A DNA stretch of 64,000 nt, taken from positions 1-64,000 of the forward strand of contig CAIRAW010000077.1 of assembly GCA_903876735.1 (NCBI GenBank), read 5' to 3'. The DNA is from an uncultured beta proteobacterium. GTDB taxonomy: Bacteria > Pseudomonadota > Gammaproteobacteria > Burkholderiales > Burkholderiaceae_C. The translations under genes and the position numbers were made by a program. Within the stretch, counting starts at the first letter, position 1; the number at the start of each line of letters is the position of its first letter. Of the stretch, positions 16,262-26,462 are shown piece after piece. The notes below the pieces were generated by a model. That model was not told the origin of the DNA and searched no databases. It saw only the letters and a list, made by a program, of their open reading frames with translations.

Positions 16262-18142
16262 ATGAATCGTTATCCGATCTGGAAGTACGCGATCATCGTG
16301 ATCGCGCTGGTGGTGGGGTTCCTCTATACCCTGCCGAATTTTTTTGGTGAGGCGCCCGCCGTTCAGGTGTCGTCGGCCAAAGTGACGTTCAAGGTCGACG
16401 CCAGCACGCTGGCCCGGGTTGAAGAAGTCCTCAAGGCCACCGGTCTGACGCCTGATCTGGTGTCGCTGGACCATGCGTCGGTCAAAGCGCGTTTTGGCAA
16501 CACCGAGAACCAGCTCAAGGCCAAGGACGCGATCCAGAAGGCGTTCAACCCGGATCCCGCGAATGCGGGCTACGTGGTGGCGCTCAATCTGCTGTCGCGC
16601 TCGCCGGCCTGGCTGACCTCGCTGCGGGCGTTTCCGATGTACCTGGGACTGGATTTGCGCGGCGGCGTGCATTTCATGCTGCAGGTTGACATGCAGGCAG
16701 CGCTGACCAAGAAAGCTGAATCGCTCGCGGGCGACATCCGCACCGGCCTGCGCGAAAAGAACGTGCGCCACAGCGGCATCAACCGCGTTGGCCAGACGAT
16801 TGAAGTGCGCTTTCGCGACAGCGCGGCCCTGACGGCAGCCAAGGCGCTGCTGCAGGATCAGTTCACCGACCTGCAAACGGTCGACGCCATGGATGGCACG
16901 GACTACAAGCTGACCGCATCGATCAAGCCCGAGGCGGCCCGGCGCGTGCAGGACCAGTCGCTCAAGCAGAACATTACCACCTTGCACAACCGCATCAATG
17001 AGCTTGGCGTGGCCGAGCCGGTGATCCAGCAGCAGGGGCTGGACCGCATCGTGGTGCAATTGCCGGGCGTGCAGGACACGGCCAAGGCGAAAGACATTCT
17101 GGGCCGTACCGCCACGCTTGAAGTGCGCATGGTGGATGAAAGCTCGGAAGCGCGTGCGGCCGAGAGCGGCGCGGCAGCCGTGCCCTTTGGTTCCGAGCGC
17201 TACCTCGAGCGCAGTGGTCAGCCTGTCATGGTCAAAAAGCAGGTCATCCTGACCGGCGAAAACCTGACCGATGCCCAGCCCGGCTTTGACAGCCAGACGC
17301 AGGAGGCGGTGGTCAATCTGACCCTGGACGCCAAGGGTGCGCGCATCTTCCGGGACGTGACGCGTGAAAGCATTGGCAAGCGCATGGCCATCCTTCTGTT
17401 CGAAAAGGGCAAGGGCGAGGTCGTGACAGCACCGGTGATCCGCTCCGAGATTGGCGGCGGACGGGTGCAGATTTCAGGCCGCATGACGTCGATGGAAGCC
17501 AACGACACGGCTTTGTTGCTGCGCGCCGGCTCACTCGCCGCGCCAATGGAAATCATCGAGGAGACCACGATCGGTCCGAGTCTGGGCGCAGAAAACATTG
17601 CCAAGGGCTTCAACAGCGTGACCTATGGCTTCACGGCGGTGGCGATCTTCATGTGCCTGTACTACGTGCTGTTTGGCGTGTTTTCCAGCATTTCGCTGGC
17701 GGTCAATCTGCTGCTGCTGGTGGCGGTGTTGTCGATGCTGCAGGCAACCCTGACTCTGCCCGGTATGGCGGCCATGGCGCTGGTTCTGGGCATGGCGATC
17801 GATTCCAACGTTCTGATCAATGAGCGCGTGCGCGAGGAATTGCGCACCGGCGTCTCGCCGCAGGCCGCTATCCATGCCGGCTATGACCGCGCCTGGGCTA
17901 CGGTGCTCGACTCCAACGTGACCTCGCTGATCGCAGGTCTGGCCCTGTTGGCCTTTGGCTCCGGACCGGTGCGCGGCTTTGCCGTTGTGCACTGCCTGGG
18001 CATTCTGACCAGCATGTTCTCCGGCGTGTTCTTTTCGCGTGGCTTGGTCAACCTCTGGTACGGTCGGCAAAACAAGCTCAAGAGCTTGTCCATCGGAACC
18101 GTCTGGCGTCCCGAGGCCGAGACGCAGGTCAAACCAGGTTAA
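16262..18142 (+). CDS. secD: Protein translocase subunit SecD
   Basis: A 626-residue inner-membrane protein that, with SecF, uses the proton gradient to help pull proteins across after SecA. A first membrane helix is followed by the motif YLGLDLRGGVHF, a large periplasmic P1 domain, and a C-terminal five-helix bundle containing GMAIDSNVLINERVREEL, the conserved TM4 signature. Length matches other betaproteobacterial SecD proteins. It lies between yajC and secF with short gaps, indicating one operon. Confidence 0.97.
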   Translation: MNRYPIWKYAIIVIALVVGFLYTLPNFFGEAPAVQVSSAKVTFKVDASTLARVEEVLKATGLTPDLVSLDHASVKARFGNTENQLKAKDAIQKAFNPDPANAGYVVALNLLSRSPAWLTSLRAFPMYLGLDLRGGVHFMLQVDMQAALTKKAESLAGDIRTGLREKNVRHSGINRVGQTIEVRFRDSAALTAAKALLQDQFTDLQTVDAMDGTDYKLTASIKPEAARRVQDQSLKQNITTLHNRINELGVAEPVIQQQGLDRIVVQLPGVQDTAKAKDILGRTATLEVRMVDESSEARAAESGAAAVPFGSERYLERSGQPVMVKKQVILTGENLTDAQPGFDSQTQEAVVNLTLDAKGARIFRDVTRESIGKRMAILLFEKGKGEVVTAPVIRSEIGGGRVQISGRMTSMEANDTALLLRAGSLAAPMEIIEETTIGPSLGAENIAKGFNSVTYGFTAVAIFMCLYYVLFGVFSSISLAVNLLLLVAVLSMLQATLTLPGMAAMALVLGMAIDSNVLINERVREELRTGVSPQAAIHAGYDRAWATVLDSNVTSLIAGLALLAFGSGPVRGFAVVHCLGILTSMFSGVFFSRGLVNLWYGRQNKLKSLSIGTVWRPEAETQVKPG

Positions 18143-18154
18143 GGAACGTATTTC

Positions 18155-19108
18155 ATGGAATTTTTCAAGATTCGCCGCGACATTCCGTTCATGCGGCATG
18201 CGCTGGTTTTCAATCTGGTGTCGCTGATCACCTTTCTGGCGGCCGTGTTCTTCCTCTTGACGCGTGGGTTGCATCTGTCGGTCGAGTTCACCGGCGGCAC
18301 CTTGATGGAGGTCAGCTACTCACAACCGGCTGACCTGAATGCAGTGCGCAGCACGGTGGAGAAACTGGGCCTGAACGATGTGCTGGTGCAGAACTTCGGC
18401 ACCACGCGCGACGTGCTGATCCGTCTGCCGGTGCAAAAGGGCGTCAGTTCGGCCCAGCAAAGCGAGCATGTGATGAGTGCGCTCAAGACCGCCGATGCCG
18501 GCGTCACCCTGCGCCGCACTGAATTCGTTGGCCCCCAGGTGGGCGACGAACTGGCCACCGACGGCCTGAAGGCGTTGGCCTCGGTCGTCATCGGCATCAT
18601 GATTTATCTGGCAATCCGTTTTGAATGGAAATTCGCGGTTGCGGCCATCATTGCCAATTTGCACGACGTCATCATCATTTTGGGCTTTTTCGCCTTCTTC
18701 CAGTGGGAGTTTTCCCTGCCCGTGCTGGCGGCGGTGCTGGCGGTGCTGGGGTATTCGGTCAATGAATCAGTGGTTATTTTTGACCGGATCCGTGAGAATT
18801 TCCGGCGCTACCGCAAGATGAACACGATGCAGATCATCGACAGCTCGATCACCTCGACCATGAGCCGGACCATCATTACGCACGGCTGCACCCAGTTGAT
18901 GGTGCTGTCCATGCTGCTGTTTGGAGGCGCGACGCTGCACTATTTCGCGCTGGCCCTGACGATCGGCATCCTGTTCGGCATCTATTCCTCGGTCTTTGTC
19001 GCCGCTGCCATTGCCATGTGGCTGGGCATCAAGCGTGAAGACCTGATCAAGGGCGGTGCCAAGAAGGACGAGGATCCAAACGATCCCAACGCCGGTGCCA
19101 CAGTCTGA
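18155..19108 (+). CDS. secF: Protein translocase subunit SecF
   Basis: A 317-residue six-helix inner-membrane partner of SecD. It has the short N-terminal helix, the conserved VEFTGGTLMEV block at the start of the periplasmic domain, and the TM4 signature LGYSVNESVVIFDRIREN followed by SRTIITHGCTQLMV. It starts 12 bases after secD and ends 14 bases before the DUF1631 gene. Function follows directly from family identity. Confidence 0.97.
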   Translation: MEFFKIRRDIPFMRHALVFNLVSLITFLAAVFFLLTRGLHLSVEFTGGTLMEVSYSQPADLNAVRSTVEKLGLNDVLVQNFGTTRDVLIRLPVQKGVSSAQQSEHVMSALKTADAGVTLRRTEFVGPQVGDELATDGLKALASVVIGIMIYLAIRFEWKFAVAAIIANLHDVIIILGFFAFFQWEFSLPVLAAVLAVLGYSVNESVVIFDRIRENFRRYRKMNTMQIIDSSITSTMSRTIITHGCTQLMVLSMLLFGGATLHYFALALTIGILFGIYSSVFVAAAIAMWLGIKREDLIKGGAKKDEDPNDPNAGATV

Positions 19109-19122
19109 TTAGAATTTGAGTA

Positions 19123-21486
19123 ATGGCCTCCCCACCCACGCTTGCGCAACATGAGCAGCTTGCACTCGACGCGCGTCAGCGTTTTGTGCAAGCGGCCGGA
19201 CGCGCCATGGTGGAGCTTGGTGCGACGGTAGACATCCGGCTCCAGGAACTGATGAATGAGCCCGCGCCTTCGCGCGTCATGAACAGCCGGCGTGATGCCT
19301 GGTCGCTCTACCAACAGCATCGGGCGGCCTGGGTCGCCGGTACCATCGAGGACTGGCAGGCGGCCGTGAAGCCGCAGACGGCCAAGCCGCTCAAGAAAGA
19401 CAAATCCGAGGCCGGGTTTGAGTTGCTGGGAACCGAGGTGGTGGAAGACAAGATTTTGGCCTCCCGACTGACACTGGGCCTGATGGGAAACGTCAGTGCC
19501 GAGTTGAACGATCTTCAGTTTCGCATCAGGTACCTGGAGCGGCTGGGCGAACTCGAGGCCCATGACATCCTTCGTCCCGATGTGCTGTTTCTCTGGATGA
19601 TCAAGCGCTGGTCCATGACCGGCATGTCGCGTCAGACCTGGAGCACGGTCAACGAGGTGGCCAGCCAACTCCTGACCGAGCGGCTGCAGCAGGCTTATGC
19701 CAGTTGCAATGCCTTTCTGATCAGCCGCGGGGTGATGCCGACCATTGCGCTGGAGGACCGGGTCAAGCGCCTGCCTTCCACCGATCCCCGCTATGAGCAA
19801 TCCCGGTCTGCGCAGTTGACCGGCTCGAGTCTGCCGTCCGGCCCGCCGTCGCGAAGCGGTGCTGTCTCCGGGCCGCGTATTGCCGCGGGCGAGGCGGGCA
19901 CTTCAGCGCGAGCGCGTATGCCAGCGGGTCGGCCTGATTCCAGCTACGGCACTGCTTCCGAAGAAACGCGCATGATGACCCGTGTCTCGCCCATGGCGCA
20001 GCAGCGCAGTCAGTCGATGGGCGTGGTGGGCCAGCTCAAGCGCTTGTTGACCGGTTCAAACGCGACAAACGCGGCAGGCGCCGGGACGTACCGGCCATCG
20101 CCGGCATTGGCCGCAGCAATCGCGCCGCCAACCGTATCGCCAGGGCGTGGCGCCGATGGCGATACCTTGACGCAGGACTACAGCCCGGCGGGTGTCGCGC
20201 GGGTCGCCGATGACCTGCGTCTGAGGACCAAGAACCTCAAGGGCAAGGCACAAACCGAGGGCGAAAAGGCCGTGATCGAGGTTGTGGCCCTGATGTTTCA
20301 CGCCATCTTGCAGGAAGACCGCATCCCGCCTGCGATTCGCCTGTGGGTGGCGCGCTTGCAGATGCCGGTGCTGCGGGTGGCGTTGGCCGAGCCTGATTTC
20401 TTTGGTACGCTGGACCATCCCGCGCGTCAGTTGATCGACCGGATGGGCTCCTGCGTGATGGGCTTTGATGCCAGCGGCATCAATGGCAGCGCACTTGAGA
20501 CCGAGATCAAGCGTGTGGTTCAGGTGATCGAGCAGTATCCCGAAACCGGGCGGCGCGTGTACCAGCTTGTTTACGATGAATTCCAGAAGTTTCTGGCTCA
20601 GTTTCTGACCGGCCAGGCTTTGACCCAGAAGGCTGTCAGTGTGGCGCAGCAGGTCGAGCAGAAGGAGACCCTGACGATCCAGTACACGATCGAAATGCGC
20701 AACATGCTCAAGGACATGCCGGTGAGCGACGCGATTTCCCAGTTTCTGTTCAAGGTCTGGGCCGAGGTGCTGGCGGTTGCAGCGGTGCGCAAAGGCCCGC
20801 AGCATGCCGACACGCTGGCGCTCAAGAAACTCGCGACCGATCTGGTCTGGTCGGCCAGCGCCAAGCCCAATCGCAGTGACCGCGCCCGAGTGATTGCCGG
20901 TTTGCCCAAACTGCTGCAAAGTTTGCGCGCCGGCATGACCCTGCTTGGCGTGCCGCCGGCGGCGCAGGATGCCCACATCAAGACCGTCAACGATACCCTG
21001 GCCGATGCCTTTGTGTCCAAGACACAGGCGATACCGGCGGCGCAGATTGCCGCCATGGCCGAGCGCCTGGCGCATCTTGAGGATTTCGTCGACGACGAAA
21101 GCACGGGTGATTTGCCGCTGGATGCGCAGAGCATCGAAATGATGCTTGGCATCGACGCCTCCAATATCGATGTGGTCACCGATGGCGGTTCGAGTCCGAA
21201 CGCGGCCATGCAGGCCTGGGCGCAGGAACTGCAACTGGGCTCCTGGTTTACGCTGGACCACAACGGTCGCGTGGTTCAGGTGCAATTCGTCTGGCGCAGC
21301 GAGCGCAAGCATTTGAATCTGTTTGCCTCCACCGATGGGCGCAGCTACCTGATCCAGGCCGCGCGCCTGGCCGCCTACCTTCAGGCCGGACTGTTGATTC
21401 CCGAAGAGCAGGAGACGCTCACCGTGCGCGCCACGCGCGACGCGCTGGGCAAACTGGCGGCCAATCCGGAGCGACTGCTGAGCTGA
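19123..21486 (+). CDS. DUF1631 family protein
   Basis: A 787-residue protein of the DUF1631 family, which is largely confined to beta- and gammaproteobacteria and has no established biochemical function. An N-terminal conserved part (about 1-220) is followed by a low-complexity Ser/Pro/Ala/Arg-rich linker (about 225-345) and a long conserved helical C-terminal part. Near residue 700 a segment (ELQLGSWFTLDHNGRVVQVQFVW) resembles a small PilZ-like barrel, as described for some members, but key Arg residues are not obvious. No signal peptide or membrane helix. It follows secF closely. Confidence 0.8.
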   Translation: MASPPTLAQHEQLALDARQRFVQAAGRAMVELGATVDIRLQELMNEPAPSRVMNSRRDAWSLYQQHRAAWVAGTIEDWQAAVKPQTAKPLKKDKSEAGFELLGTEVVEDKILASRLTLGLMGNVSAELNDLQFRIRYLERLGELEAHDILRPDVLFLWMIKRWSMTGMSRQTWSTVNEVASQLLTERLQQAYASCNAFLISRGVMPTIALEDRVKRLPSTDPRYEQSRSAQLTGSSLPSGPPSRSGAVSGPRIAAGEAGTSARARMPAGRPDSSYGTASEETRMMTRVSPMAQQRSQSMGVVGQLKRLLTGSNATNAAGAGTYRPSPALAAAIAPPTVSPGRGADGDTLTQDYSPAGVARVADDLRLRTKNLKGKAQTEGEKAVIEVVALMFHAILQEDRIPPAIRLWVARLQMPVLRVALAEPDFFGTLDHPARQLIDRMGSCVMGFDASGINGSALETEIKRVVQVIEQYPETGRRVYQLVYDEFQKFLAQFLTGQALTQKAVSVAQQVEQKETLTIQYTIEMRNMLKDMPVSDAISQFLFKVWAEVLAVAAVRKGPQHADTLALKKLATDLVWSASAKPNRSDRARVIAGLPKLLQSLRAGMTLLGVPPAAQDAHIKTVNDTLADAFVSKTQAIPAAQIAAMAERLAHLEDFVDDESTGDLPLDAQSIEMMLGIDASNIDVVTDGGSSPNAAMQAWAQELQLGSWFTLDHNGRVVQVQFVWRSERKHLNLFASTDGRSYLIQAARLAAYLQAGLLIPEEQETLTVRATRDALGKLAANPERLLS

Positions 21487-21493
21487 GATCCGA

Positions 21494-22618
21494 TTAGTCG
21501 CGCATCTGGCGCTGGAACAGGCCGCCGGGCAACCGAGCCACCTCACCATCGAGTTCGAGCGCCATCAGTTGCGCCTGCAGATCGGCCATCTCCAGACCAC
21601 AGCGCGCTTGCAGCGCGTCGAGCCCGACCGGATCGAGACCGAGGGCCTGGAGCAAGCCCTGATCCGCCAGGTCTTGCGTCGGGGCCGGGTCTTCGACGCG
21701 ACTGAACCCCATTTCTTCGAGCACATCCTGCACCGACTCGACCAGCTTGGCGCCCTGCTTGATCAGCGCATGGCAACCGCGCGCCTGGGTCAGGTGGATC
21801 GAGCCCGGGATGGCGAAGACCTCCTTGCCCTGTTCGGCTGTCAGTCGCGCCGTGATGAGCGAGCCCGACTTCAGAGCGGCTTCGACGACCAGTGTGCCCT
21901 GTGCCAGACCGGCAATGAGGCGATTGCGCCTGGGGAAGTTGGCGCTCAGCGGCGGGGTGCCCAGCGGGTATTCGCTGAGCAGCAGTCCGTTCTGGCTGAT
22001 TCGGCGGGCCAGATCGCGGTGTTGACCGGGGTAGACCCGGTCCAGTCCGGTGCCGACCACTGCAATCGTTGCCAGACCTTGCGCGCCTGGCGCCAGGCTC
22101 TCAAGAGCGCCCTCATGGGCAGCGCCGTCGATGCCCAAGGCCAGTCCCGAGACCACGGTCAGACCAGCCTGACCGAGCGACCTGGAAAAGTTGCGGGCAT
22201 TGGTTGCGCCTTGCGGACTTGGGTTGCGGCTGCCCACCACGGCGATGCTGCGGGCCAGCGCGGCGGCCCTCAATGCTCCCGTGCCCAGCAGGTAGAGCAG
22301 CAGCGGCGGATCGTCTATGCACAGCAGGGATGGCGGGTAGTTGGCGTCGCCCAGTGCGACGATCTGGTGCTTGACCCCGTCCACTGGCGCCTCTTGCAGC
22401 CAACTCCAGGTCCGCTCCAGCAGGGCCGCCAGCCCGTCGGGTTCGCTGCGCAGCGCCTTTGCCTGCGCTGGCGCCACGACTTGTTGCAAGGCCTCAGGCG
22501 ATTGCTGCCACAACGCATGGGGCAGGCCGAACGCTGCCAGCAGCTTGCGCGCACTCTCGTTGCCAACGCCGGGCGTGAGCGTCAGGCGCAGCCAGTTGCC
22601 AAGTTCGTCGCGTTCCAT
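21494..22618 (-). CDS. dprA: DNA-processing protein DprA
   Basis: A 374-residue protein that loads RecA on single-stranded DNA taken up during natural transformation. An N-terminal SAM/HhH-like region (LTLTPGVGNESARKLL) precedes the extended Rossmann fold with AVVGSRNPSPQGATNARNF, the GLALGIDGAAHEGAL block, and PRRNRLIAGLAQGTLVVEAALKSGSLITA. A C-terminal winged-helix region (about 310-374) is present. The gene is convergent with the DUF1631 gene, seven bases apart, and downstream of the LysM protein gene. Its intact form suggests, but does not prove, competence. Confidence 0.94.
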   Translation of the reverse strand: MERDELGNWLRLTLTPGVGNESARKLLAAFGLPHALWQQSPEALQQVVAPAQAKALRSEPDGLAALLERTWSWLQEAPVDGVKHQIVALGDANYPPSLLCIDDPPLLLYLLGTGALRAAALARSIAVVGSRNPSPQGATNARNFSRSLGQAGLTVVSGLALGIDGAAHEGALESLAPGAQGLATIAVVGTGLDRVYPGQHRDLARRISQNGLLLSEYPLGTPPLSANFPRRNRLIAGLAQGTLVVEAALKSGSLITARLTAEQGKEVFAIPGSIHLTQARGCHALIKQGAKLVESVQDVLEEMGFSRVEDPAPTQDLADQGLLQALGLDPVGLDALQARCGLEMADLQAQLMALELDGEVARLPGGLFQRQMRD

Positions 22619-22640
22619 GGCAGGCCCGCTTGTGCCATCG

Positions 22641-23876
22641 TCAGCGTGGGTTGACCAGGCGGTCCCCGACTTTGGCGCTGCTCGTGATTTCCATAACCAA
22701 GCCGTAGGATAGTTTCTCGAAAGTGCGGAACACCATCAGCAAGCCGTTGCGCTCGTCGGGCAGTTTGATTTCGGCGCGCGCCACATCGGTCGGGTCGATC
22801 ACGCGCACCCCGCCCTTCAGAATGGCCAGCACGTGACCCACCTCCATGCCGTCACGCGTGCCGCGGTTGATGGCGACAAGCTGATTCTGTCCGGCATAGA
22901 CAACGCCATTGCCGTAGATCGACATGATGCGGGCGTCGATTGGGCCCGCAGGCGCATGGGGAACATAGCTCTGGAACTGGCGCTCGGGCTCCGGCAGCAG
23001 GCGGTCGCCAACGCGCACCTCCTCCTTGGCTGCCACGATGTCGATGGTCGCCGGAACGATGTCGGTGCGGGTCTTGCCGTCCTTCTCGACGACCTGCTCG
23101 ATCGACTCGCTGCGTACCAGCAGCGCCTTGCCGACATAGGGTGCTTCGTAGCCCAGGACCTCGCCGGTCAGCGGGTCGTGCAGGGCTTTTGCGTTGCGAA
23201 ACAGACGGAACGCCTTCTGCTTCTGGGTTGGGACGTCGGCCAGGGCCGCGTCACCCTGGCTGCGCGCATAGGCGCGGTCGCCCCGGCTCAGCATGACCCG
23301 ACCTTCCGGCGTTGCCACAATGCGCGGCGCCGCTTGGAGTCCGCTCTCGTCGACGATCACCGGACCGGTGAGGAAAGCTTCCAGCATGTGCGCGTTCAGG
23401 GTCGGCAGCGCGTCGCGGGCGAGGTTTTCGGAACGCACGCGCGGCGACAGGCGAACCGTATCAAGCGGCGGTATGCCGGCAGTTCCTGCAGCGTCTGGGG
23501 TGGCAGTGCCTGAGCGCAGCCGGGCTCGGCCGTCTTTTTTCTCCAGGTACAGGGCCTGACCCGGGTAGATCAGGTGCGGATTCTTGATCTCATCAAGGTT
23601 CATGCCCCACAACTCGGGCCAGCGCCAGGGGCTCTTGAGGAAGAGGCCTGAAATTGCCCACAGCGTATCGCCGCGCACGACGGTGTAGCTGTCCGGTGCA
23701 TTGGGGGCTAGTTCGCTCAGGGGCACGCCGGCCTGTGCGACCTGGGCTGCGGTTGCCCGTTGCAGCGTTGTCACCGGAAAACTCTGGGCCAACGCCGAGG
23801 CTTGCATTGCCAGGCTGCAGCCTGTGGCCACCAGGGTTGCGGCAAGCGCCCGGGATGTTTGTTTGAATTTCGCCAT
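22641..23876 (-). CDS. Secreted LysM peptidoglycan-binding protein
   Basis: A 411-residue exported protein with a signal peptide (about 1-30, ending near SALAQ) and a single LysM domain around residues 65-115 ([28 protein letters not shown] and [11 protein letters not shown]). The remainder, about 290 residues, is conserved in Burkholderiales but has no named domain. It is often found beside dprA, def and fmt in this order, as here. The ATG at 23876 is preferred over a GTG nine codons upstream because AGGA lies before it, although the spacing is long. Role in cell-wall binding is inferred from LysM alone. Confidence 0.85.
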   Translation of the reverse strand: MAKFKQTSRALAATLVATGCSLAMQASALAQSFPVTTLQRATAAQVAQAGVPLSELAPNAPDSYTVVRGDTLWAISGLFLKSPWRWPELWGMNLDEIKNPHLIYPGQALYLEKKDGRARLRSGTATPDAAGTAGIPPLDTVRLSPRVRSENLARDALPTLNAHMLEAFLTGPVIVDESGLQAAPRIVATPEGRVMLSRGDRAYARSQGDAALADVPTQKQKAFRLFRNAKALHDPLTGEVLGYEAPYVGKALLVRSESIEQVVEKDGKTRTDIVPATIDIVAAKEEVRVGDRLLPEPERQFQSYVPHAPAGPIDARIMSIYGNGVVYAGQNQLVAINRGTRDGMEVGHVLAILKGGVRVIDPTDVARAEIKLPDERNGLLMVFRTFEKLSYGLVMEITSSAKVGDRLVNPR

Positions 23877-24134
23877 CGTCGTGTTTGTCCTGTTGATCTG
23901 CACTGGAAATGCCGGTTTAACTGTTCTGGAGAATGCCGTGCCGATTCGCCTGCCGGCAGAAGATCACTGCAAATTAGCCGCGATTTTGCACGCAAGGACC
24001 GCTTAGGGCAACGCCTTTGGCTTGTCGGCGCCGCCAGAGCGGCGAAAAGTGGCGAAAATAGCGACATCCTGAAACCAGGCGCAACACACACCCGTCGGGC
24101 GCAAGGCGCCAGTTATTCCACAATTGAACAAGTC

Positions 24135-24644
24135 ATGGCTGTACTTCCGATTCTTCGTTTTCCCGATCCCCGGCTGCATACGGTTGCCAAACCGGTATCT
24201 ACCGTCGATGCCCGCATCCAGGCCCTGATTGCCGACATGCTGGAGACCATGTACGACGCCAAGGGTATCGGCCTGGCCGCAACGCAGGTGGATGTGCATG
24301 AACGCCTGATCGTGATGGACGTGTCCGAAGAGCGCGATCAGGCGCTGGTGCTGATCAACCCGCAACTGGTCTGGAGCAGTGCTGAAACCCACATCAACGA
24401 GGAGGGTTGTCTGTCTGTGCCCGGCATCTACGACGGTGTTGAGCGCTTTGATGCTGTTACCGTCAGTGCCCTGGATGCGCAGGGCCTGTCGCGCGTGGTG
24501 CAGGCCGAGGATCTGCTGGCCGTGTGCATTCAGCACGAGATGGACCATCTTATGGGCAAGGTTTTTGTTGAATACCTGTCGCCCCTGAAGCGCAACCGCA
24601 TCAAGAAGAAAATGCTCAAGGCCCAGCGTGAGGAAGCGCAGTGA
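24135..24644 (+). CDS. def: Peptide deformylase
   Basis: A 169-residue Fe(II)/Zn enzyme that removes the formyl group from nascent proteins. All three motifs are present: GIGLAATQV (motif 1), EEGCLSVP with the metal-binding Cys (motif 2), and [11 protein letters not shown] with two metal-binding His and the catalytic Glu (motif 3). The reading frame is open far upstream, but homology starts at [14 protein letters not shown], so the ATG at 24135 is used. The stop overlaps the fmt start by four bases, giving the classical def-fmt operon divergent from the LysM gene. Confidence 0.97.
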   Translation: MAVLPILRFPDPRLHTVAKPVSTVDARIQALIADMLETMYDAKGIGLAATQVDVHERLIVMDVSEERDQALVLINPQLVWSSAETHINEEGCLSVPGIYDGVERFDAVTVSALDAQGLSRVVQAEDLLAVCIQHEMDHLMGKVFVEYLSPLKRNRIKKKMLKAQREEAQ

Positions 24645-25729
24645 GGCTGGTCTTTGCCGGCACGCCCGAGTTTTCCCGCGTTGCACTGGAACATCTGCAC
24701 GCAGCGGGCCACGAGATTGCGCTGGTCCTGACACAGCCGGACCGGCCGGCCGGGCGTGGCATGAAACTGCATGCATCCAGCGTCAAACAGTTTGCTCTTG
24801 AGAAGGGTCTGCCGATCGCGCAACCGCGCAGCTTGCGCCTGGACGGCAAGTACCCGGACGATGCCGCTGCGGCGCGAGCCGCGCTGCTGGCAGCCAATGC
24901 CGAGGCCATGGTGGTGGCCGCCTACGGCCTGATCCTGCCGCAGTGGGTTCTGGATGTGATGGGTGCCGCCGCGCCGGGCCGCCCCAAGCGTGTCGTGCAG
25001 TCTCTTCGAGACCTGCCCGAGGGCACGGACCCCTCGGGGGGCAGCGCAGCACATGAAATGGCAAGCGTGGGGGTCCATAAACTGGGATGCTTCAATATTC
25101 ATGCATCGATCCTGCCGCGCTGGCGCGGTGCGGCGCCGATTCAGCGCGCGATTGAAGCGGGCGACGCTGAAACCGGCGTCACCATCATGCAGATGGACGC
25201 CGGGCTCGATACCGGTGACATGCTGCTGGCGCATACGACCGAGATTCTGGCCAGCGACACCACGGGCAGCCTGCAGGACCGGCTGGCCGTCCTTGGCGCG
25301 CGCCTGATGCTGCTGGCGTTGGAAGTGGCGTCCGTCAATGCACTCAAGCCAATTGCGCAACAAGCCGAAGGGGTGACCTACGCGCACAAGATCGACAAGG
25401 CCGAGGCGGCGATCGATTGGGCGCAGGATGCGGCGCAGATTGCGCGGCGTGTGCGCGCCTTCAATCCGGCGCCTGGCGCCAGCGCCATGCTGCAGGGCGA
25501 AACACTCAAGATCTGGCGCGCTGAAGCGCTGGCGCATCCGGCGCCGGCGGGCATCGAGGCGGGCAGCATTGTGGCGGTCAGCGCCGAGGGCATCGTGGTG
25601 GCGGCGCTGGATTCGATGCTGCTCATCACCGAGTTGCAGCGTCCCGGGGCCAAGCGCCTGAGCGTGGCCGACTTCATGCGCGGCTTCGAACTGCGAGCCG
25701 GCATGGCGTTTGAAAAGAGTCCGCGCTAG
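24641..25729 (+). CDS. fmt: Methionyl-tRNA formyltransferase with repeat-derived insertion
   Basis: A 362-residue enzyme that formylates Met-tRNA for initiation, using 10-formyl-tetrahydrofolate. The N-terminal Rossmann domain has [35 protein letters not shown], the catalytic NIHAS with [14 protein letters not shown] and the [18 protein letters not shown] block; the C-terminal domain binds tRNA. The protein is about 40 residues longer than usual because codons for roughly residues 108-147 interrupt the segment between [12 protein letters not shown] and LGCFNIH. That insert is a copy of an interspersed repeat (see separate entry). The frame stays open, so the gene is probably still functional; it is normally important for growth. 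Confidence 0.95.
   Translation: MRLVFAGTPEFSRVALEHLHAAGHEIALVLTQPDRPAGRGMKLHASSVKQFALEKGLPIAQPRSLRLDGKYPDDAAAARAALLAANAEAMVVAAYGLILPQWVLDVMGAAAPGRPKRVVQSLRDLPEGTDPSGGSAAHEMASVGVHKLGCFNIHASILPRWRGAAPIQRAIEAGDAETGVTIMQMDAGLDTGDMLLAHTTEILASDTTGSLQDRLAVLGARLMLLALEVASVNALKPIAQQAEGVTYAHKIDKAEAAIDWAQDAAQIARRVRAFNPAPGASAMLQGETLKIWRAEALAHPAPAGIEAGSIVAVSAEGIVVAALDSMLLITELQRPGAKRLSVADFMRGFELRAGMAFEKSPR
24962..25081. repeat. Interspersed palindromic repeat inserted in frame within fmt
   Basis: A 120-base block, exactly 40 codons, inserted just before the catalytic Asn/His motif of Fmt. Read on the minus strand, 25030-25075 matches 40 of 46 bases of the pyk-fba intergenic repeat at 32005-32050, and 24972-24988 matches 17 of 17 bases at 32061-32077. 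It contains a perfect 8-base hairpin (25016-25023 with 25031-25038) and a second hairpin near 24997-25015. Encoded residues are Gly/Ala/Pro/Arg/Ser-rich and probably form a surface loop. Confidence 0.88.
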
Positions 25730-26460
25730 TGTTCTTTCTGCCCGCTCATTACCGCCATCCTGAGTTTCGCGTCGGTGCAATGGATTCGTTCGGCGTCGCG
25801 CCAGGCATCGCCGCCTGGGGCTTGATGACCGGCGTGGCGATGGTCAATTCGGGCATGAGTACGATCGAGGCGCTGTTGATGAGCCTGATCGTCTACGCCG
25901 GCAGTTCACAGCTCGCGGCCATTCCACTGCTCAGCGCCGGCGCGCCGATGTGGGTGATCCTGGCCACCGGGTTTTGCGTCAACCTGCGTTTTGTGGTGTT
26001 CAGCGCCCACATGCGTCCCTACATGATGCACTTGCCGCTGGGGCAGCGCCTGCTCACGGGTTACCTGACGACCGATCTCAGTTATGTGCTGTTCAGCAAT
26101 CGTTTTCCGAAGCCAGGCAACGACCCGGCGCAGCGGCTGGCCCAGCAGGCCTATCTGGCGGGCAATTGCGGCGTTAACTGGGTGACCTGGGTTGGCTGCA
26201 GCGTGCTCGGTGTCGGGCTGTCGAGTTTCATCCCGACGCGTTGGGGCCTGGGTTTTGCCGGCATCCTGGCCTTGCTCGGCATCCTGTGTTCGCTGGCCTC
26301 TAGCCGGCTGCGTCTGGTTTCGATTGGCATCTCGGGCGCGGCGGCGGTGCTGGCGTTTGCCCTGCCGTTCAAGCTCAACATCCTGATGGCCATCATGGTG
26401 ACGGTTTTCATCTGCCTGCTGCTCGAGAACACGGTCTGGTTCAGAAAGGAAGGCGCCTGA
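25729..26460 (+). CDS. azlC: AzlC family amino-acid exporter, large subunit
   Basis: A 243-residue inner-membrane protein of the AzlC/YgaZ family, which together with an AzlD/YgaH partner exports branched-chain amino acids or analogues. The conserved N-terminal SFGVAPGIAAWGLMTGVAMVNSGMS and GSSQLAAIPLL blocks and about five to seven further membrane helices are visible. Translation starts at GTG sharing one base with the fmt stop (TAG/GTG). The partner gene follows within three bases. Substrate specificity cannot be read from sequence. Confidence 0.9.
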   Translation: MFFLPAHYRHPEFRVGAMDSFGVAPGIAAWGLMTGVAMVNSGMSTIEALLMSLIVYAGSSQLAAIPLLSAGAPMWVILATGFCVNLRFVVFSAHMRPYMMHLPLGQRLLTGYLTTDLSYVLFSNRFPKPGNDPAQRLAQQAYLAGNCGVNWVTWVGCSVLGVGLSSFIPTRWGLGFAGILALLGILCSLASSRLRLVSIGISGAAAVLAFALPFKLNILMAIMVTVFICLLLENTVWFRKEGA

Positions 26461-26462
26461 GT

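Noticed and set aside
23760..24134. N-terminal extension of peptide deformylase
   Set aside because: The frame is open but the extra 125 residues lack similarity to any deformylase and cover the divergent promoter region.
24962..25081. Assembly error or frameshift pair as the cause of the long Fmt
   Set aside because: The frame is continuous before, within and after the insert, and the insert matches a repeat elsewhere in the window.
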